DNA of 64,000 nucleotides from Sulfurimonas sp. HSL-1716 (GTDB taxonomy: Bacteria; Campylobacterota; Campylobacteria; Campylobacterales; Sulfurimonadaceae), in NCBI RefSeq assembly GCF_039645975.1, contig NZ_CP147918.1:496001-560000 (forward strand). The letters run 5' to 3'. Numbering within the stretch: position 1 is the first letter of the stretch; every line of letters starts with the position of its first letter. The notes below the pieces were generated by a model that saw nothing but the letters and a program-made list of their open reading frames with translations, did not search any database and had not been told where the DNA came from. Made by a program: the position numbers and the translations under genes. Positions 46,098 to 55,567 of this stretch are shown here, piece after piece.

Positions 46098-47162
46098 ATG
46101 GAGTATCTATCTATTTTTATAAATTCGCTTGTCGATCTGAGCAATGCTATGGCGCCATACATCCTTTTTGGACTTCTGTTTGCAGGAATATTGCATGAGA
46201 GCGTCCCTGAGACTTTGGTGACAAAGCATCTGGGAAAAGAGAGTATTGCTTCGGTCATCAAAGCTACGCTCTTTGGTGTGCCGCTTCCCGTATGTTCATG
46301 CGGCGTCATCCCGCTTGCAGCGAGCATCAAAAAGAGCGGGGCAAGCCGCGGGGCGACTCTTTCATTTTTGATATCGACGCCCATAACCGGAGTGGATTCC
46401 ATTTTGGCGACTTACGGGATGTTTGGATGGGCGTTTACACTGTACAGAGTATTTACCTCGATGATAGTGGCCATGGCGGCGGGGATACTGAGCAATCTCT
46501 TTGACAAAGAAAAAGAGGTGGTAAAACCGAAGTTCTCGCTTTCTGTGAACAAACCCGCAGAGCAGAGCTGCTGCACGACCTCGGCATGCTGCAGTTCATC
46601 AGATAAAACAGCGAAATTCTCTATGAAAAAAGCTCTGAGATACGGCTTTGTGACACTGCTTGGCGATATAGCAAAGCCTTTGTTTTGGGGTCTTGTCATC
46701 GGCGCATTGATAAGCTCGCTTATCCCTCAAAACCTGAGTGATATCCTGAGCGAACACTCCTGGCTTTCATATGCGATAGTGATCGCCATCGCGGTGCCGA
46801 TGTATGTCTGTGCCACCTCTTCGCTGCCCATCGCCGCGGCATTGATGCTCTCGGGTGTGAGTGCGGGAGCCGCGTTCGTATTTTTAAGTGCGGGGCCTGC
46901 AACAAACACGGTGACGATAGGCGTGGTTAAAAATATGCTGGACAAACGTTCGCTTTACATCTATCTGGCGAGTATCGTTCTTGGAAGTCTGGCCTTTGGG
47001 ATTGGATTGGATCATCTCTTTAGCTCTTTTGAGATAAACCCGAAATCGCTTTTACATATGAACGAAGAAGCGGGGATGATATCCGTTTTGAGCAGTATTG
47101 TTATGTGGATGTTCATTCTTTATTTTATGACGAAGACCTATCTTAAAAGAGCAAAGGCCTGA
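46098..47162 (+). CDS. SO_0444/ArsP-like (DUF318) permease, likely Cu/Zn or metalloid efflux
   Basis: The 354-residue polytopic protein has the family motif PLPVCSCGVIPLAASIKKSG near residues 61-80 and a second VPMYVCATSSLPIAAALMLS later; both carry the paired cysteines expected in the transport site. A cytoplasmic loop has a cysteine cluster (SCCTTSACCSSSD) that could bind metal. SO_0444-type members export Cu/Zn and ArsP members export organoarsenicals; which applies here is unknown. It overlaps ackA by 25 bases. Confidence 0.88.
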   Translation: MEYLSIFINSLVDLSNAMAPYILFGLLFAGILHESVPETLVTKHLGKESIASVIKATLFGVPLPVCSCGVIPLAASIKKSGASRGATLSFLISTPITGVDSILATYGMFGWAFTLYRVFTSMIVAMAAGILSNLFDKEKEVVKPKFSLSVNKPAEQSCCTTSACCSSSDKTAKFSMKKALRYGFVTLLGDIAKPLFWGLVIGALISSLIPQNLSDILSEHSWLSYAIVIAIAVPMYVCATSSLPIAAALMLSGVSAGAAFVFLSAGPATNTVTIGVVKNMLDKRSLYIYLASIVLGSLAFGIGLDHLFSSFEINPKSLLHMNEEAGMISVLSSIVMWMFILYFMTKTYLKRAKA

Positions 47163-48223
47163 TGTGCGATTTCAATCTCTTCATCGGTAGGGATCACGTA
47201 AAGAGGGATACGGCTTTTCTCTTTTGAGATCAAAGCCGTCCGCGCTACTGTTTGGCTGTTTTTTTCATCGTCCAAAAGTATATCAAACGCTTCATCAAGC
47301 CCTTCGAGTATCATTTTTCTTATTTGTGGACTGTTTTCTCCGATGCCCCCGCTAAATACGATGGCATCGACACGCCCGAGAACGGCGACGTATGCACCGA
47401 GGTATTTTTTTACCCGTTTGCTCATGATCTCCAGCGCCAGTTTGGCATCATGGTCGTCTCTGTTTAATATCTCTCTGAGGTCGCTGCTGCCGCAAAGCCC
47501 CAGCAAACCGCTTTTTTGATTTACAAGATCGTCAAGCTCTTGTTCGCTAAATCCCAGTTTTAAAAGATACAAAAGTATGGCGGGATCGAAATCACCGCTT
47601 CTGGTTCCCATAACAAGTCCCTCAAGCGGTGTAAAACCCATGGAGGTGTCATAAGATTTTCCGTTTTTCACGGCGCTGGCGCTTGCACCGTTTCCAAGAT
47701 GCAGCGAGATGAGGTTCGTCTCCTCTGTTTTTTTGTTCAGAAGCTTTGCACACTCTTTTAAAAGATAGCTGTGTGAAGTCCCGTGAAAACCGTAACGCCT
47801 GATACTGTATTTTGTATAGAGTTCCTGAGGCATGGCATACATATATGCCCAAGGCTCCATATCTTCATGAAAGGCCGTATCAAAAACGGCTATCTGCAAG
47901 ACGTCAGGAGCCAGTTGTTTTGCAGTAAGGATACCGTCGAGATTTGCAGGATTGTGCAGAGGGGCAAGATGTGAGAGGGCGTCTATCTCTTTTATCACCG
48001 CATCGTCGATGATCGTGGCTGTTTTGAAAGAATCTCCTCCATGAACAACCCTGTGAGCGATAAAATCGATCTTTTCCATACCTTTTATAATCTTTTCGAG
48101 CTCTTTGTGGCGGTTGCCTTTTAATTCCTCTATGATCCCTTTGTCAAGGATATTTTCGGATTCCATGTCAAATATCTTATATTTTATGGAGGAGCTTCCG
48201 GAGTTTAAGATAAGCGCTTTCAA
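47138..48223 (-). CDS. ackA: Acetate kinase
   Basis: The enzyme interconverts acetyl phosphate + ADP and acetate + ATP. The LILNSGSSSIKYKIFD start, AHRVVHGGDSF, FDTAFHEDM, RYGFHGTSH and HLGNGASASA motifs and the C-terminal GIGENSPQIRK are present. The start is a TTG (48223) whose last two bases overlap the pta stop (TTGA). The protein has 361 residues against ~400 in E. coli; the shortening is in the region before AHRVVHGG. It is downstream of pta in the operon. Confidence 0.95.
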   Translation of the reverse strand: MKALILNSGSSSIKYKIFDMESENILDKGIIEELKGNRHKELEKIIKGMEKIDFIAHRVVHGGDSFKTATIIDDAVIKEIDALSHLAPLHNPANLDGILTAKQLAPDVLQIAVFDTAFHEDMEPWAYMYAMPQELYTKYSIRRYGFHGTSHSYLLKECAKLLNKKTEETNLISLHLGNGASASAVKNGKSYDTSMGFTPLEGLVMGTRSGDFDPAILLYLLKLGFSEQELDDLVNQKSGLLGLCGSSDLREILNRDDHDAKLALEIMSKRVKKYLGAYVAVLGRVDAIVFSGGIGENSPQIRKMILEGLDEAFDILLDDEKNSQTVARTALISKEKSRIPLYVIPTDEEIEIAHQAFALLR

Positions 48224-50292
48224 CTGTTCTGCCCCGCTTGTATAGCGGTTATCGCTACCGTGTTCACGATATCCACGACGCTGCATCCTCGGCTGAGATC
48301 GTTTACGGGTTTGTTCAGTCCCTGCAGTACTGGGCCGATAGCGATGGCCCCGGTGGAACGCTGTACCGCTTTATAGGTATTATTGCCCGTATTGAGATCG
48401 GGGAAGATAAAGATGTTCGCTTGTCCTGCTACTTTTGAATCAGGAAGTTTTCTTTTGGCAACCTCTTTATCGATAGCTGCATCATATTGTATGGGACCCT
48501 CTACCAGCAAAGAGGGTTCTCTTTCTTTTACGAGTTTTGTAGCGAGCTTTACTTTGTCCACGTCTTCTCCGCTTCCCGAGCTTCCAGTCGAGTAGGAAAG
48601 CATCGCTATTTTTGGTTCTATGCCGAATTTTATCGCGCTTTTTGCCGTTGATACGGCGATTTGAGCAAGTTCTTCGGCTGTCGGGTTCTCGTTTATGGCA
48701 CAGTCGGCGTATATCAGGACCTCTGTTTCCAGGCAGATGAAAAACAGGCTTGAGACTATCGAGATGCCGGGCTGTGTCTTTATGATCTGCAATGCTGGGC
48801 GTATGGTATCTGCAGTCGTATGGGCGGCTCCGCTGACCATAGCATCGGCATCGCCTAAGTGTACCATCATCGTAGCAAAATAGGTTTTGTCATGCATCGT
48901 ATCAAACGCTCTGTCGATAGATATGCCTTTGGCTTTTCTCAGCTGATAAAAACTTTCTGCGTAACTTTGTAGTTTTCCGCTCATCTTCGGATCTATAATT
49001 TTTGCTTTGGATATGTCGATTCCAAGCTGCATAGAGCGCTGGTGTATCGTCTGCTCTTCGCCCAAGAGTATGATCTCTGCCAGATTAGAACGCAGGATTA
49101 TTTCCGTCGCTCTTAATATCCTGTCGTCTTCGCTCTCAGGCAGAACTATACTTCTTTTATGGTTTTTTGCTATGAACGAGATCTTATATTCAAACATCAT
49201 CGGGGTCATGATCTCAGAAGTCTTAAGCGCTATTCTTGATTCTATCGTCTTTGTATCTACATTGGCATTAAAGAGTCCAAGAGATAGGGCTATTTTTCTT
49301 TCATCACCTGCTTTTAGCTTCGCTTTTGTTGCGGTAATGTTTTGAACCGTAGTATATGTGTCCGTCTTTACGCTGAATATAGGGACGTTAAATCCGCCTA
49401 TGCCCTTTATGAGCTTTAAGATGTTGGGATGTATCTGCATATCAAAAGGGATGATAACGCCTGCGATGTTGGCAAAACTTTTTGACTGCAATGCACAAAA
49501 GACTCCCACTATTATTTCCGATCTGTCGGCGGGAACGACGATGAGGTCGCCGTCTTGTATATGGTCTAAAAAGTTGTTCAGAGTAAGAGCCGCGACCTTT
49601 ATCTGTCTTATCAATTTCGATCTGTCATGAAAATCCAGCATTATTGGTTTTGCCTGCAGATCGTCTATGATATCCCCCACGGTAGGCGTATCAAGCTCCT
49701 GTAATTCGGGAAGCAAAAAGATATTCTCTTTTGGGAGCTCTTTTACAAGCTGAGCGTAGACGGAACCCTCGATGCGGTTAATGAAGGTCGCAAAATGAAA
49801 ACATTTTTGCGCCGCGATGTTTTTGGCGTTTATCTCTACGGATTCGATGATATCCGTTACTTCCATATCTTTGGCATTTATCACGTCTATGAACGAAGCT
49901 CCGAAATTTTGCGCAATCTTTATATTTATGTCAAAATCGAACGATTGTTTTAAAAAAGGTTTTTGTATGCCCTGACAGATGATGAGATCATACTTTTGCT
50001 CCAATTCTTTATATTTTTCGATAAGATTCTCAAGAAGCAGATCCGTTTTGTCTTTGGCTATCATCATCTCGATATGAGGAATGTCAAAACCGAAGCACTC
50101 TTCATATGCGGCGTCAAGGTTGTATCTGGACCTTATGAACTCTATATCGGCGTCGGGCTCGTTTGCATTCGAGATGATCGGCTTAAAAAAACCTATCTTT
50201 TGCACTTTGCGGCTTATTATATCCATCATCCCCATCGTGACAAGCAGACTGCCGGCATTTTTGCTGTTTGATGCGATATAGATACTTTTCAT
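48220..50292 (-). CDS. pta: Phosphate acetyltransferase (long form)
   Basis: The 690-residue enzyme makes acetyl phosphate from acetyl-CoA. It has an N-terminal P-loop-like regulatory region (YIASNSKNAGSLLVTMG, with a poor Walker A), a DRTGG-like middle and the C-terminal catalytic PTA_PTB domain (RSIVLPESEDDRILRATEII, SGAAHTTADTIRPALQII, LSYSTGSSGSGEDVDKV). Start ATG 50292 follows AAGGAGA. It lies 14 bases after the GGDEF-EAL gene and is coupled to ackA. Confidence 0.95.
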   Translation of the reverse strand: MKSIYIASNSKNAGSLLVTMGMMDIISRKVQKIGFFKPIISNANEPDADIEFIRSRYNLDAAYEECFGFDIPHIEMMIAKDKTDLLLENLIEKYKELEQKYDLIICQGIQKPFLKQSFDFDINIKIAQNFGASFIDVINAKDMEVTDIIESVEINAKNIAAQKCFHFATFINRIEGSVYAQLVKELPKENIFLLPELQELDTPTVGDIIDDLQAKPIMLDFHDRSKLIRQIKVAALTLNNFLDHIQDGDLIVVPADRSEIIVGVFCALQSKSFANIAGVIIPFDMQIHPNILKLIKGIGGFNVPIFSVKTDTYTTVQNITATKAKLKAGDERKIALSLGLFNANVDTKTIESRIALKTSEIMTPMMFEYKISFIAKNHKRSIVLPESEDDRILRATEIILRSNLAEIILLGEEQTIHQRSMQLGIDISKAKIIDPKMSGKLQSYAESFYQLRKAKGISIDRAFDTMHDKTYFATMMVHLGDADAMVSGAAHTTADTIRPALQIIKTQPGISIVSSLFFICLETEVLIYADCAINENPTAEELAQIAVSTAKSAIKFGIEPKIAMLSYSTGSSGSGEDVDKVKLATKLVKEREPSLLVEGPIQYDAAIDKEVAKRKLPDSKVAGQANIFIFPDLNTGNNTYKAVQRSTGAIAIGPVLQGLNKPVNDLSRGCSVVDIVNTVAITAIQAGQNS

Positions 50293-50306
50293 CGATCTTC
50301 TCCTTT

Positions 50307-52430
50307 TCACAGATTGAACAAGTTTTTATACTCGTCTATGTTATTTATGATCTCATCCGCCGGTAACGCTTTGGAATAATAAAAGCCCTGTAAAACATCT
50401 ACGTTATTCTCTTTTAGGTATCGCGCATGTCTGTCTGTCTCGACTCCCTCTGCAGTTACGTCCATATTGAGCGCATGCGCCAAGGAAGTTATTGCGGTGA
50501 CGATATGCTCATTGCTCTTTTTTTCAAATACGGGAATAATAAAAGATTTGTCTATCTTTATGGTATTTACGGGAAGCTGTGCAAGATACTCAAAGGATGA
50601 GTACCCTGTTCCAAAATCGTCCAGTGCGACTTTAACGCCCGCTTTGCAAAGCAGATCAAGCTCTTTTACGGTTAGAGCTATGTCGTTCATAAGTATGGAT
50701 TCGGTCATCTCTACCTTTAAAAGATTCGGATTGACGCCGTAGTCGGCGGCATGCTTTAAGAAGGTCTCTGCAAAAGAGCTCTCTTTGAACTGCCGCGAAG
50801 AGATGTTGATCGATACGAATATCTCATGTGAACTGAGTTCGTTTACCCGTTTTGCGAATCGGCAGGCATTTTGCATCACGAATTCTCCGATTTTATGGAT
50901 GTCTCCGGTCGCTTCTGCAACAGGGATGAACTTGTCAGGCGGTATAGATCCGTGTTTGGGATGGATAAGTCTTAAAAGCGCTTCAAAACCGTATAGCGTA
51001 GAGGTTGACGAATCTACAAGAGGTTGAAAATACAGCTCGAAATAATCATGTGCGATCGCATCTTTTATATGGGTCTCTACCTCTAAAAACTCTTTGACGC
51101 TGGTGTTCATAGCGGTATCAAAGAAACTGTATCTGTTTTTTCCCGCAAGTTTGGATTCATACATCGCTGTATCGGCAGATTTTATCAGTTCTGTTGCATT
51201 GTTTGCATCGTCTGGATATATCGATATCCCGATGGAGGAGGTTATAAAGAACTCATGATCTTCCACTTTAAAAGGAGAGGTAAGCGAATCTATGATCTGC
51301 TGCGCTTTTATGGTTATGTCTTCTTTGTTTTGCATCTGCATGAGTATGACGAACTCATCGCCGCCGAACCTTGTACATATTCCTTTTGTCCCGATGGTTC
51401 CGCTTAATCTGTGGCTGACCTTTACAAGGAGCTCGTCACCTATGTCATGTCCCATAGAATCGTTGATATATTTGAAGTTGTCGAGATCTAAAAACAGCAC
51501 CGCAAAGTTCTGTTGGATGATCTGTGATCTTTTCAGCAGGGCGTTGATCTCGTTTTTTAAAAAAGATCTGTTTGGAAGAGATGTCAATACGTCATGATAG
51601 GCCATGAACTCCATGTTCTGCTGATCTTTTTTCTTTTGAGTGATATCATGCGTGACACCGATAAAGAAGTTTAAGGACGGATGATGCGTTATCGTGCTTG
51701 AAAGCCATCTGATGGACCCCTCTTTTTTTCGTATCCGAAATTCGATGCTGTCCGCTTTACTCGGCTTTATGCCATGGAAAAAATTCATGACGCTTTGTTT
51801 ATCCTCTTCGTGGATCATGTTTATCCAAAGCGATACATCGTTTAAAAAGTCCTCTTTTTTTTCTCCAAAGATGTGTTCTATAGCATTGGAAACGTACTTG
51901 ATTTCCATCGTTTTATCATCGATGTACCAGATGATCTCGTCTATGATGTTGATGATCTCGTCAAGCTGAAGCTGTTTTTCTACGATCTGTTTCTTATGAT
52001 CGTCAAGCATGTCGGAGAGTTGTTTTGAGCGTTCTTCAAGCTCTCTTTTAGAGCTGCTTAGTTCATAGTTTATGCGTTCTATCCTGCTGACGTCTCTTAT
52101 GTTGATGAAGATATACTCCTCATCGTCGATTTTTATCAGCTTCAGGTTTTTCGTCGTGGTCACGTGTTTTTTGTCTTTTGTTATGAAGATCGCGGACTGG
52201 TCTAGGCAGTGATGATTTTCATACAGTTCTACCAAACACTCCTGAACGATGGAATCGTCAATAAGATAGTTGATGATATTTTTATCTTGCATCTCGTCCG
52301 TTTCATAATTAAGAAGATTTGAAAACGATTCGTTGCAGAATTTTATGTTGCCAAGGGTATCGATGATAAGGATAGGGTCCGGCAGGCAGTTTAAAACATC
52401 GTTTACGTTCAGTTTTGAAAGAAATTCCAT
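50307..52430 (-). CDS. PAS-PAS-GGDEF-EAL c-di-GMP turnover protein
   Basis: The 707-residue protein from ATG 52430 (MEFLSKLNVND; the longer frame to 52604 lacks support) has two PAS domains (NCLPDPILIIDTLGNIKFC and IIWYIDDKTMEIKYVSNAIE), an intact GGDEF (TRFGGDEFVIL) without a recognisable RxxD inhibition site, and an EAL domain with EALLRLIHP, TESILMND, ALDDFGTGYSSFEYLAQ and AEGVETD. Both activities could exist. It is the first gene of the operon with pta-ackA, so c-di-GMP and acetyl phosphate metabolism may be linked. Confidence 0.93.
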   Translation of the reverse strand: MEFLSKLNVNDVLNCLPDPILIIDTLGNIKFCNESFSNLLNYETDEMQDKNIINYLIDDSIVQECLVELYENHHCLDQSAIFITKDKKHVTTTKNLKLIKIDDEEYIFINIRDVSRIERINYELSSSKRELEERSKQLSDMLDDHKKQIVEKQLQLDEIINIIDEIIWYIDDKTMEIKYVSNAIEHIFGEKKEDFLNDVSLWINMIHEEDKQSVMNFFHGIKPSKADSIEFRIRKKEGSIRWLSSTITHHPSLNFFIGVTHDITQKKKDQQNMEFMAYHDVLTSLPNRSFLKNEINALLKRSQIIQQNFAVLFLDLDNFKYINDSMGHDIGDELLVKVSHRLSGTIGTKGICTRFGGDEFVILMQMQNKEDITIKAQQIIDSLTSPFKVEDHEFFITSSIGISIYPDDANNATELIKSADTAMYESKLAGKNRYSFFDTAMNTSVKEFLEVETHIKDAIAHDYFELYFQPLVDSSTSTLYGFEALLRLIHPKHGSIPPDKFIPVAEATGDIHKIGEFVMQNACRFAKRVNELSSHEIFVSINISSRQFKESSFAETFLKHAADYGVNPNLLKVEMTESILMNDIALTVKELDLLCKAGVKVALDDFGTGYSSFEYLAQLPVNTIKIDKSFIIPVFEKKSNEHIVTAITSLAHALNMDVTAEGVETDRHARYLKENNVDVLQGFYYSKALPADEIINNIDEYKNLFNL

Positions 52431-52527
52431 ATATATTATCTTTTTTAAGTATCTTTTTGACGGGTGTATGATGAATAATGTTACTACAATATTGTTTTTG
52501 ATATGCTTATATAAAAATAAATTATCA

Positions 52528-53004
52528 ATGGATCGGTATATGGGATGTTTTTGCGGTTCGGACAAAAAGTTCGAAGAGTGCTGCGGGTTAATCATATCGG
52601 GCAAAAAAGGTGCGGCTACGGCCGAAGAGCTTATGTGTTCGCGCTACAGTGCGTACGTTAGGGCGGATGCGGAGTATTTGATAAAAAGTACGACAGAAGA
52701 GAACAGACATACCGAAGATATTCCTCTCATTTTGGAGTTTTGCAAAAATGTCGTCTGGCTGAAGCTCGAGATATTGCAGACAGAGCAAAAGGAGCAGAGC
52801 GGGGTGGTGGAGTTTAGGGCGTTTTATCTTGAAAATGATGAAATAGTCGTACTCCATGAAAGAAGTGATTTTGTAAAAAACGAAGGAGTCTGGGAGTATG
52901 ACAAAGGCAGATTCATCAACTCAAAAATAGAGCGAAACGACCCCTGTCCATGCGGTTCTGGAAAAAAATACAAGAAGTGCAAAGAGCACTTAACAAGCCA
53001 TTAA
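52528..53004 (+). CDS. YchJ-like protein with N- and C-terminal SEC-C zinc motifs
   Basis: From ATG 52528 the protein is 158 residues; ATG 52540 is possible. An SEC-C motif opens it (CFCGSDKKFEECCG), an NTF2-like domain follows (AEELMCSRYSAYVRADAEYL) and a second SEC-C motif closes it (RNDPCPCGSGKKYKKCKEH). This is the YchJ/UPF0225 layout, with Cys ligands intact. SEC-C motifs bind zinc and often SecB or ribosome-linked partners; the role of YchJ is unknown. It is divergent from the GGDEF-EAL gene. Confidence 0.85.
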   Translation: MDRYMGCFCGSDKKFEECCGLIISGKKGAATAEELMCSRYSAYVRADAEYLIKSTTEENRHTEDIPLILEFCKNVVWLKLEILQTEQKEQSGVVEFRAFYLENDEIVVLHERSDFVKNEGVWEYDKGRFINSKIERNDPCPCGSGKKYKKCKEHLTSH

Positions 53005-53016
53005 ACTACACTTGGA

Positions 53017-53022
53017 TATAAT
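53017..53022 (+). promoter_or_regulatory. Likely -10 box of the ABC-F gene
   Basis: TATAAT in CTTGGATATAATCGC sits 46 bases before the ABC-F ATG at 53068. A short inverted repeat ACCGC/GCGGT (53035-53052) lies in the leader. Confidence 0.45.
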
Positions 53023-53067
53023 CGCAAAATATTAACCGCAGAAAATAGCGGTACAAGAGAGAAGATA

Positions 53068-54684
53068 ATGTTAAAAACAGTAAATCTGACAAAGAGATTT
53101 GGCAACAGAATTTTATTTGAGAACATAAACATCAAGCTGGACCGTCATAAAAGATACGGTCTTATCGGTGCTAACGGTGCCGGAAAAACGACTTTTTTAA
53201 ACATATTGAGCGGTCAGAACAAAGAGTACGAAGGTGAGGTCATCATCGGTTCGGGACTCAAAGTAGGGACATTGGGGCAAAACCAATTTGCGTATGAAAA
53301 CTATACGATCATGGACGCCGTTCTTTACGGGAACAAGCGTCTGTACGATGCGGTAAAAGAGAAAGAGGAACTTTACACGACGGGTGATTTTGAAGACGAT
53401 GCGGTAAACGACCGTCTTGCAGAATTAGAGATGATCTGTGTCGAAGAGGATCCTACGTACGAATATGAGATAAACATAGCCAAGATACTTGAAAACGTAG
53501 GGATCTCTGCCGAACATCATCATGATCTGATGTCAAGCCTTAAAAGCTCCGACAAGTTCAAGGTCCTGCTTGCTCAGGTGCTCTTTCCAAAACCTGACAT
53601 CCTGTTCTTGGATGAGCCTACCAACAACCTTGATATTGAAACGATCAGCTGGCTGGAAGACGAACTGCAGCGTCATGAGGGGACTCTTGTTGTTATCTCT
53701 CACGACAGACACTTCTTAAATGCCGTCGTAACACACATCCTGGATGTCGATTATCAAAAGATAAGAGAGTTTACGGGTAATTATGACGACTGGTATATAG
53801 CAGCCAACGTTATTGCTAAACAGATGGAAGCCGATAACGCGAAAAAACTCAAAGAAAAAGAGGATCTTGAGGCATTTGTGCGCCGTTTCAGCGCGAACGC
53901 TTCTAAAGCAAAACAAGCAACATCACGTCAAAAACAGCTTGAAAAACTTAACATCGAAGAGATAAAACCCTCTTCACGCCGTGATCCGAGCATCGTGTTC
54001 AAACCAAAACGCCAGATGGGCGACGAAGCGCTTCTTGTCGAGAACGTTTCACACTCCTACGGGGATCTGCAGGTGTTAAAAGACATGACCTTTAGAGTCG
54101 AGCCGGGCGAAAAGATCGCGCTTATCGGCGGCAACGGTGTGGGAAAAACCACTTTATGTAAAATCATCATGGAAGAGCTCAAGCCGACGAGCGGCGAAGT
54201 CCACTGGGGTGCGACCATAGAGCAGAGTTATTTTCCGCAGGATACGACCGATCAGATCAAAGGAACGGGAACTCTTTACGAGTGGCTCAGAGGATTCGAT
54301 CCTAAACGCGATATCTCCGAGATAAGAAACTGTCTTGGGCGTATGCTTTTCTCCGGAGAACAACAGGAAAAATCCGTTGAAAAGATTTCTGGAGGGGAAA
54401 AGCACAGAATGATGCTCTCAAAGATGATGCTTGAGCAGGGGAACTTCCTGATTCTCGATGAGCCGAGCAACCACCTTGACCTTGAGGCGATCGTAGCCCT
54501 CGGCGAAGGACTTTACAACTTTGACGGAAATGTTATCTGTATCTCTCATGACCGTGAGCTTTTAGATGCCTTTGCCAATCGCATCATCGAGATCTTCCCT
54601 GGTGGAAAATATATAGACTTCAAAGGTACTTACGAAGAGTATGCAGAAGCAAAACATAACGGAACTCTCGAGTACGCTAACTAG
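53068..54684 (+). CDS. ybiT: ABC-F family ATPase, YbiT type
   Basis: The 538-residue protein has two ATP-binding cassettes: GANGAGKTT and GGNGVGKTT Walker A, and LFLDEPTNNLD and LILDEPSNHLD Walker B; there is no membrane domain. The second signature is SGGEKHRMM, while the first reads SSDKFKVLLAQ, lacking LSGGQ, as in YbiT. The linker has KASRQKQ-like TSRQKQLEKLNIEE. ABC-F proteins act on ribosomes (translation or antibiotic release). Confidence 0.93.
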   Translation: MLKTVNLTKRFGNRILFENINIKLDRHKRYGLIGANGAGKTTFLNILSGQNKEYEGEVIIGSGLKVGTLGQNQFAYENYTIMDAVLYGNKRLYDAVKEKEELYTTGDFEDDAVNDRLAELEMICVEEDPTYEYEINIAKILENVGISAEHHHDLMSSLKSSDKFKVLLAQVLFPKPDILFLDEPTNNLDIETISWLEDELQRHEGTLVVISHDRHFLNAVVTHILDVDYQKIREFTGNYDDWYIAANVIAKQMEADNAKKLKEKEDLEAFVRRFSANASKAKQATSRQKQLEKLNIEEIKPSSRRDPSIVFKPKRQMGDEALLVENVSHSYGDLQVLKDMTFRVEPGEKIALIGGNGVGKTTLCKIIMEELKPTSGEVHWGATIEQSYFPQDTTDQIKGTGTLYEWLRGFDPKRDISEIRNCLGRMLFSGEQQEKSVEKISGGEKHRMMLSKMMLEQGNFLILDEPSNHLDLEAIVALGEGLYNFDGNVICISHDRELLDAFANRIIEIFPGGKYIDFKGTYEEYAEAKHNGTLEYAN

Positions 54685-54699
54685 AAATATTTCAGATAT

Positions 54700-54721
54700 C
54701 TCCGTAAAACTTTTTGCGGAG
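54700..54721 (+). terminator. Hairpin between ABC-F gene and DUF5718 gene
   Basis: CTCCGTAAAA and TTTTGCGGAG pair over 10 bases with one G·U, around a tiny loop. No T-run follows. The DUF5718-like start is 19 bases downstream, so it may regulate ribosome access or stop part of the transcripts. Confidence 0.35.
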
Positions 54722-54739
54722 GATAGATAAAGGAACTCT

Positions 54740-55567
54740 TTGAATAAAGATTATAAAAATTTTCTCGGACTGGGCATAGCGGGAAACTTCGCACTTCATC
54801 TCAAACAAGCCGGAGAGCTTGAGGATTTTAAAGATGTCATCACCGTGGATGAAGCCGCTCCAAAGGGAGTCTTTCCTTTTTATATCCCAGGCGGTTCTAC
54901 GTTCTTAGGAACATATCCTATCTCAAACGATACTATAAAACTTCCTTCTGAAGAGGTGAATGTACAAGCTGAACCCGAAGTCGCTCTTATATGCAGACTG
55001 ACATACAAAGATGACAGGATCGATACGATAACGCCGACTCACTTTGGTGCTTACAACGACACCTCTCTCCGAAAGAACGCACCCAAGATCAGTCTGAAAA
55101 AGAACTGGGGAGCGCAAAGCAAAGGGATAAGCTCTCAGCTTATAGAGATAGACAGCTTCAGCGAAGGCGGAATCATGGACAACTACCGTATCTGCAGCTT
55201 TTTACGCCGCGGGGGCAATGTCTTTAGATACGGCGAAGATGTCGAACTCACAGGATACAGTTATTTTTACGAAAAACTTCTTGAGTGGATAAAAAATCAG
55301 ATAAATACCCAAGAAAATTTTGGACCGCTTGAACCTGTTTTGGAGTATATTAAAGAAGCTGCATATCCGCAAGAATTGGTAATAAGCATCGGCGCGACCC
55401 GTTACACGGAGTACGGGGAGACGACATTTCTGCAAAGCGGCGATGAGGTCATCGTAGTGCTTTACGACAATAGGATCCATTGTAAAAATCCCGTATTTTC
55501 AAAAGTAGTTGCAGGCAGTTACGAGCATGAAGGGATGAGCATTCTGGCTCAAAAGGTCATAGATTGA
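54740..55567 (+). CDS. DUF5718-like conserved protein, unknown function
   Basis: The 275-residue protein (KNFLGLGIAGNFALHLKQAG at the start) is of a type I associate with DUF5718, common in Campylobacterota. It is soluble, with no signal or membrane segment. The start is TTG 54740 with AAAGGA upstream. Some motifs (VQAEPEVALICRLTYKDDRI, HFGAYNDTSLRKNAPKISLK) resemble fumarylacetoacetase-type hydrolases, but this is weak. It is coupled to the SUI1-like gene (TTGA overlap). Confidence 0.75.
   Translation: MNKDYKNFLGLGIAGNFALHLKQAGELEDFKDVITVDEAAPKGVFPFYIPGGSTFLGTYPISNDTIKLPSEEVNVQAEPEVALICRLTYKDDRIDTITPTHFGAYNDTSLRKNAPKISLKKNWGAQSKGISSQLIEIDSFSEGGIMDNYRICSFLRRGGNVFRYGEDVELTGYSYFYEKLLEWIKNQINTQENFGPLEPVLEYIKEAAYPQELVISIGATRYTEYGETTFLQSGDEVIVVLYDNRIHCKNPVFSKVVAGSYEHEGMSILAQKVID

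Noticed and set aside
52431-52604. Longer N-terminus of the GGDEF-EAL protein
   Set aside because: The extension overlaps the divergent SEC-C gene start and has no domain; the ATG at 52430 fits.
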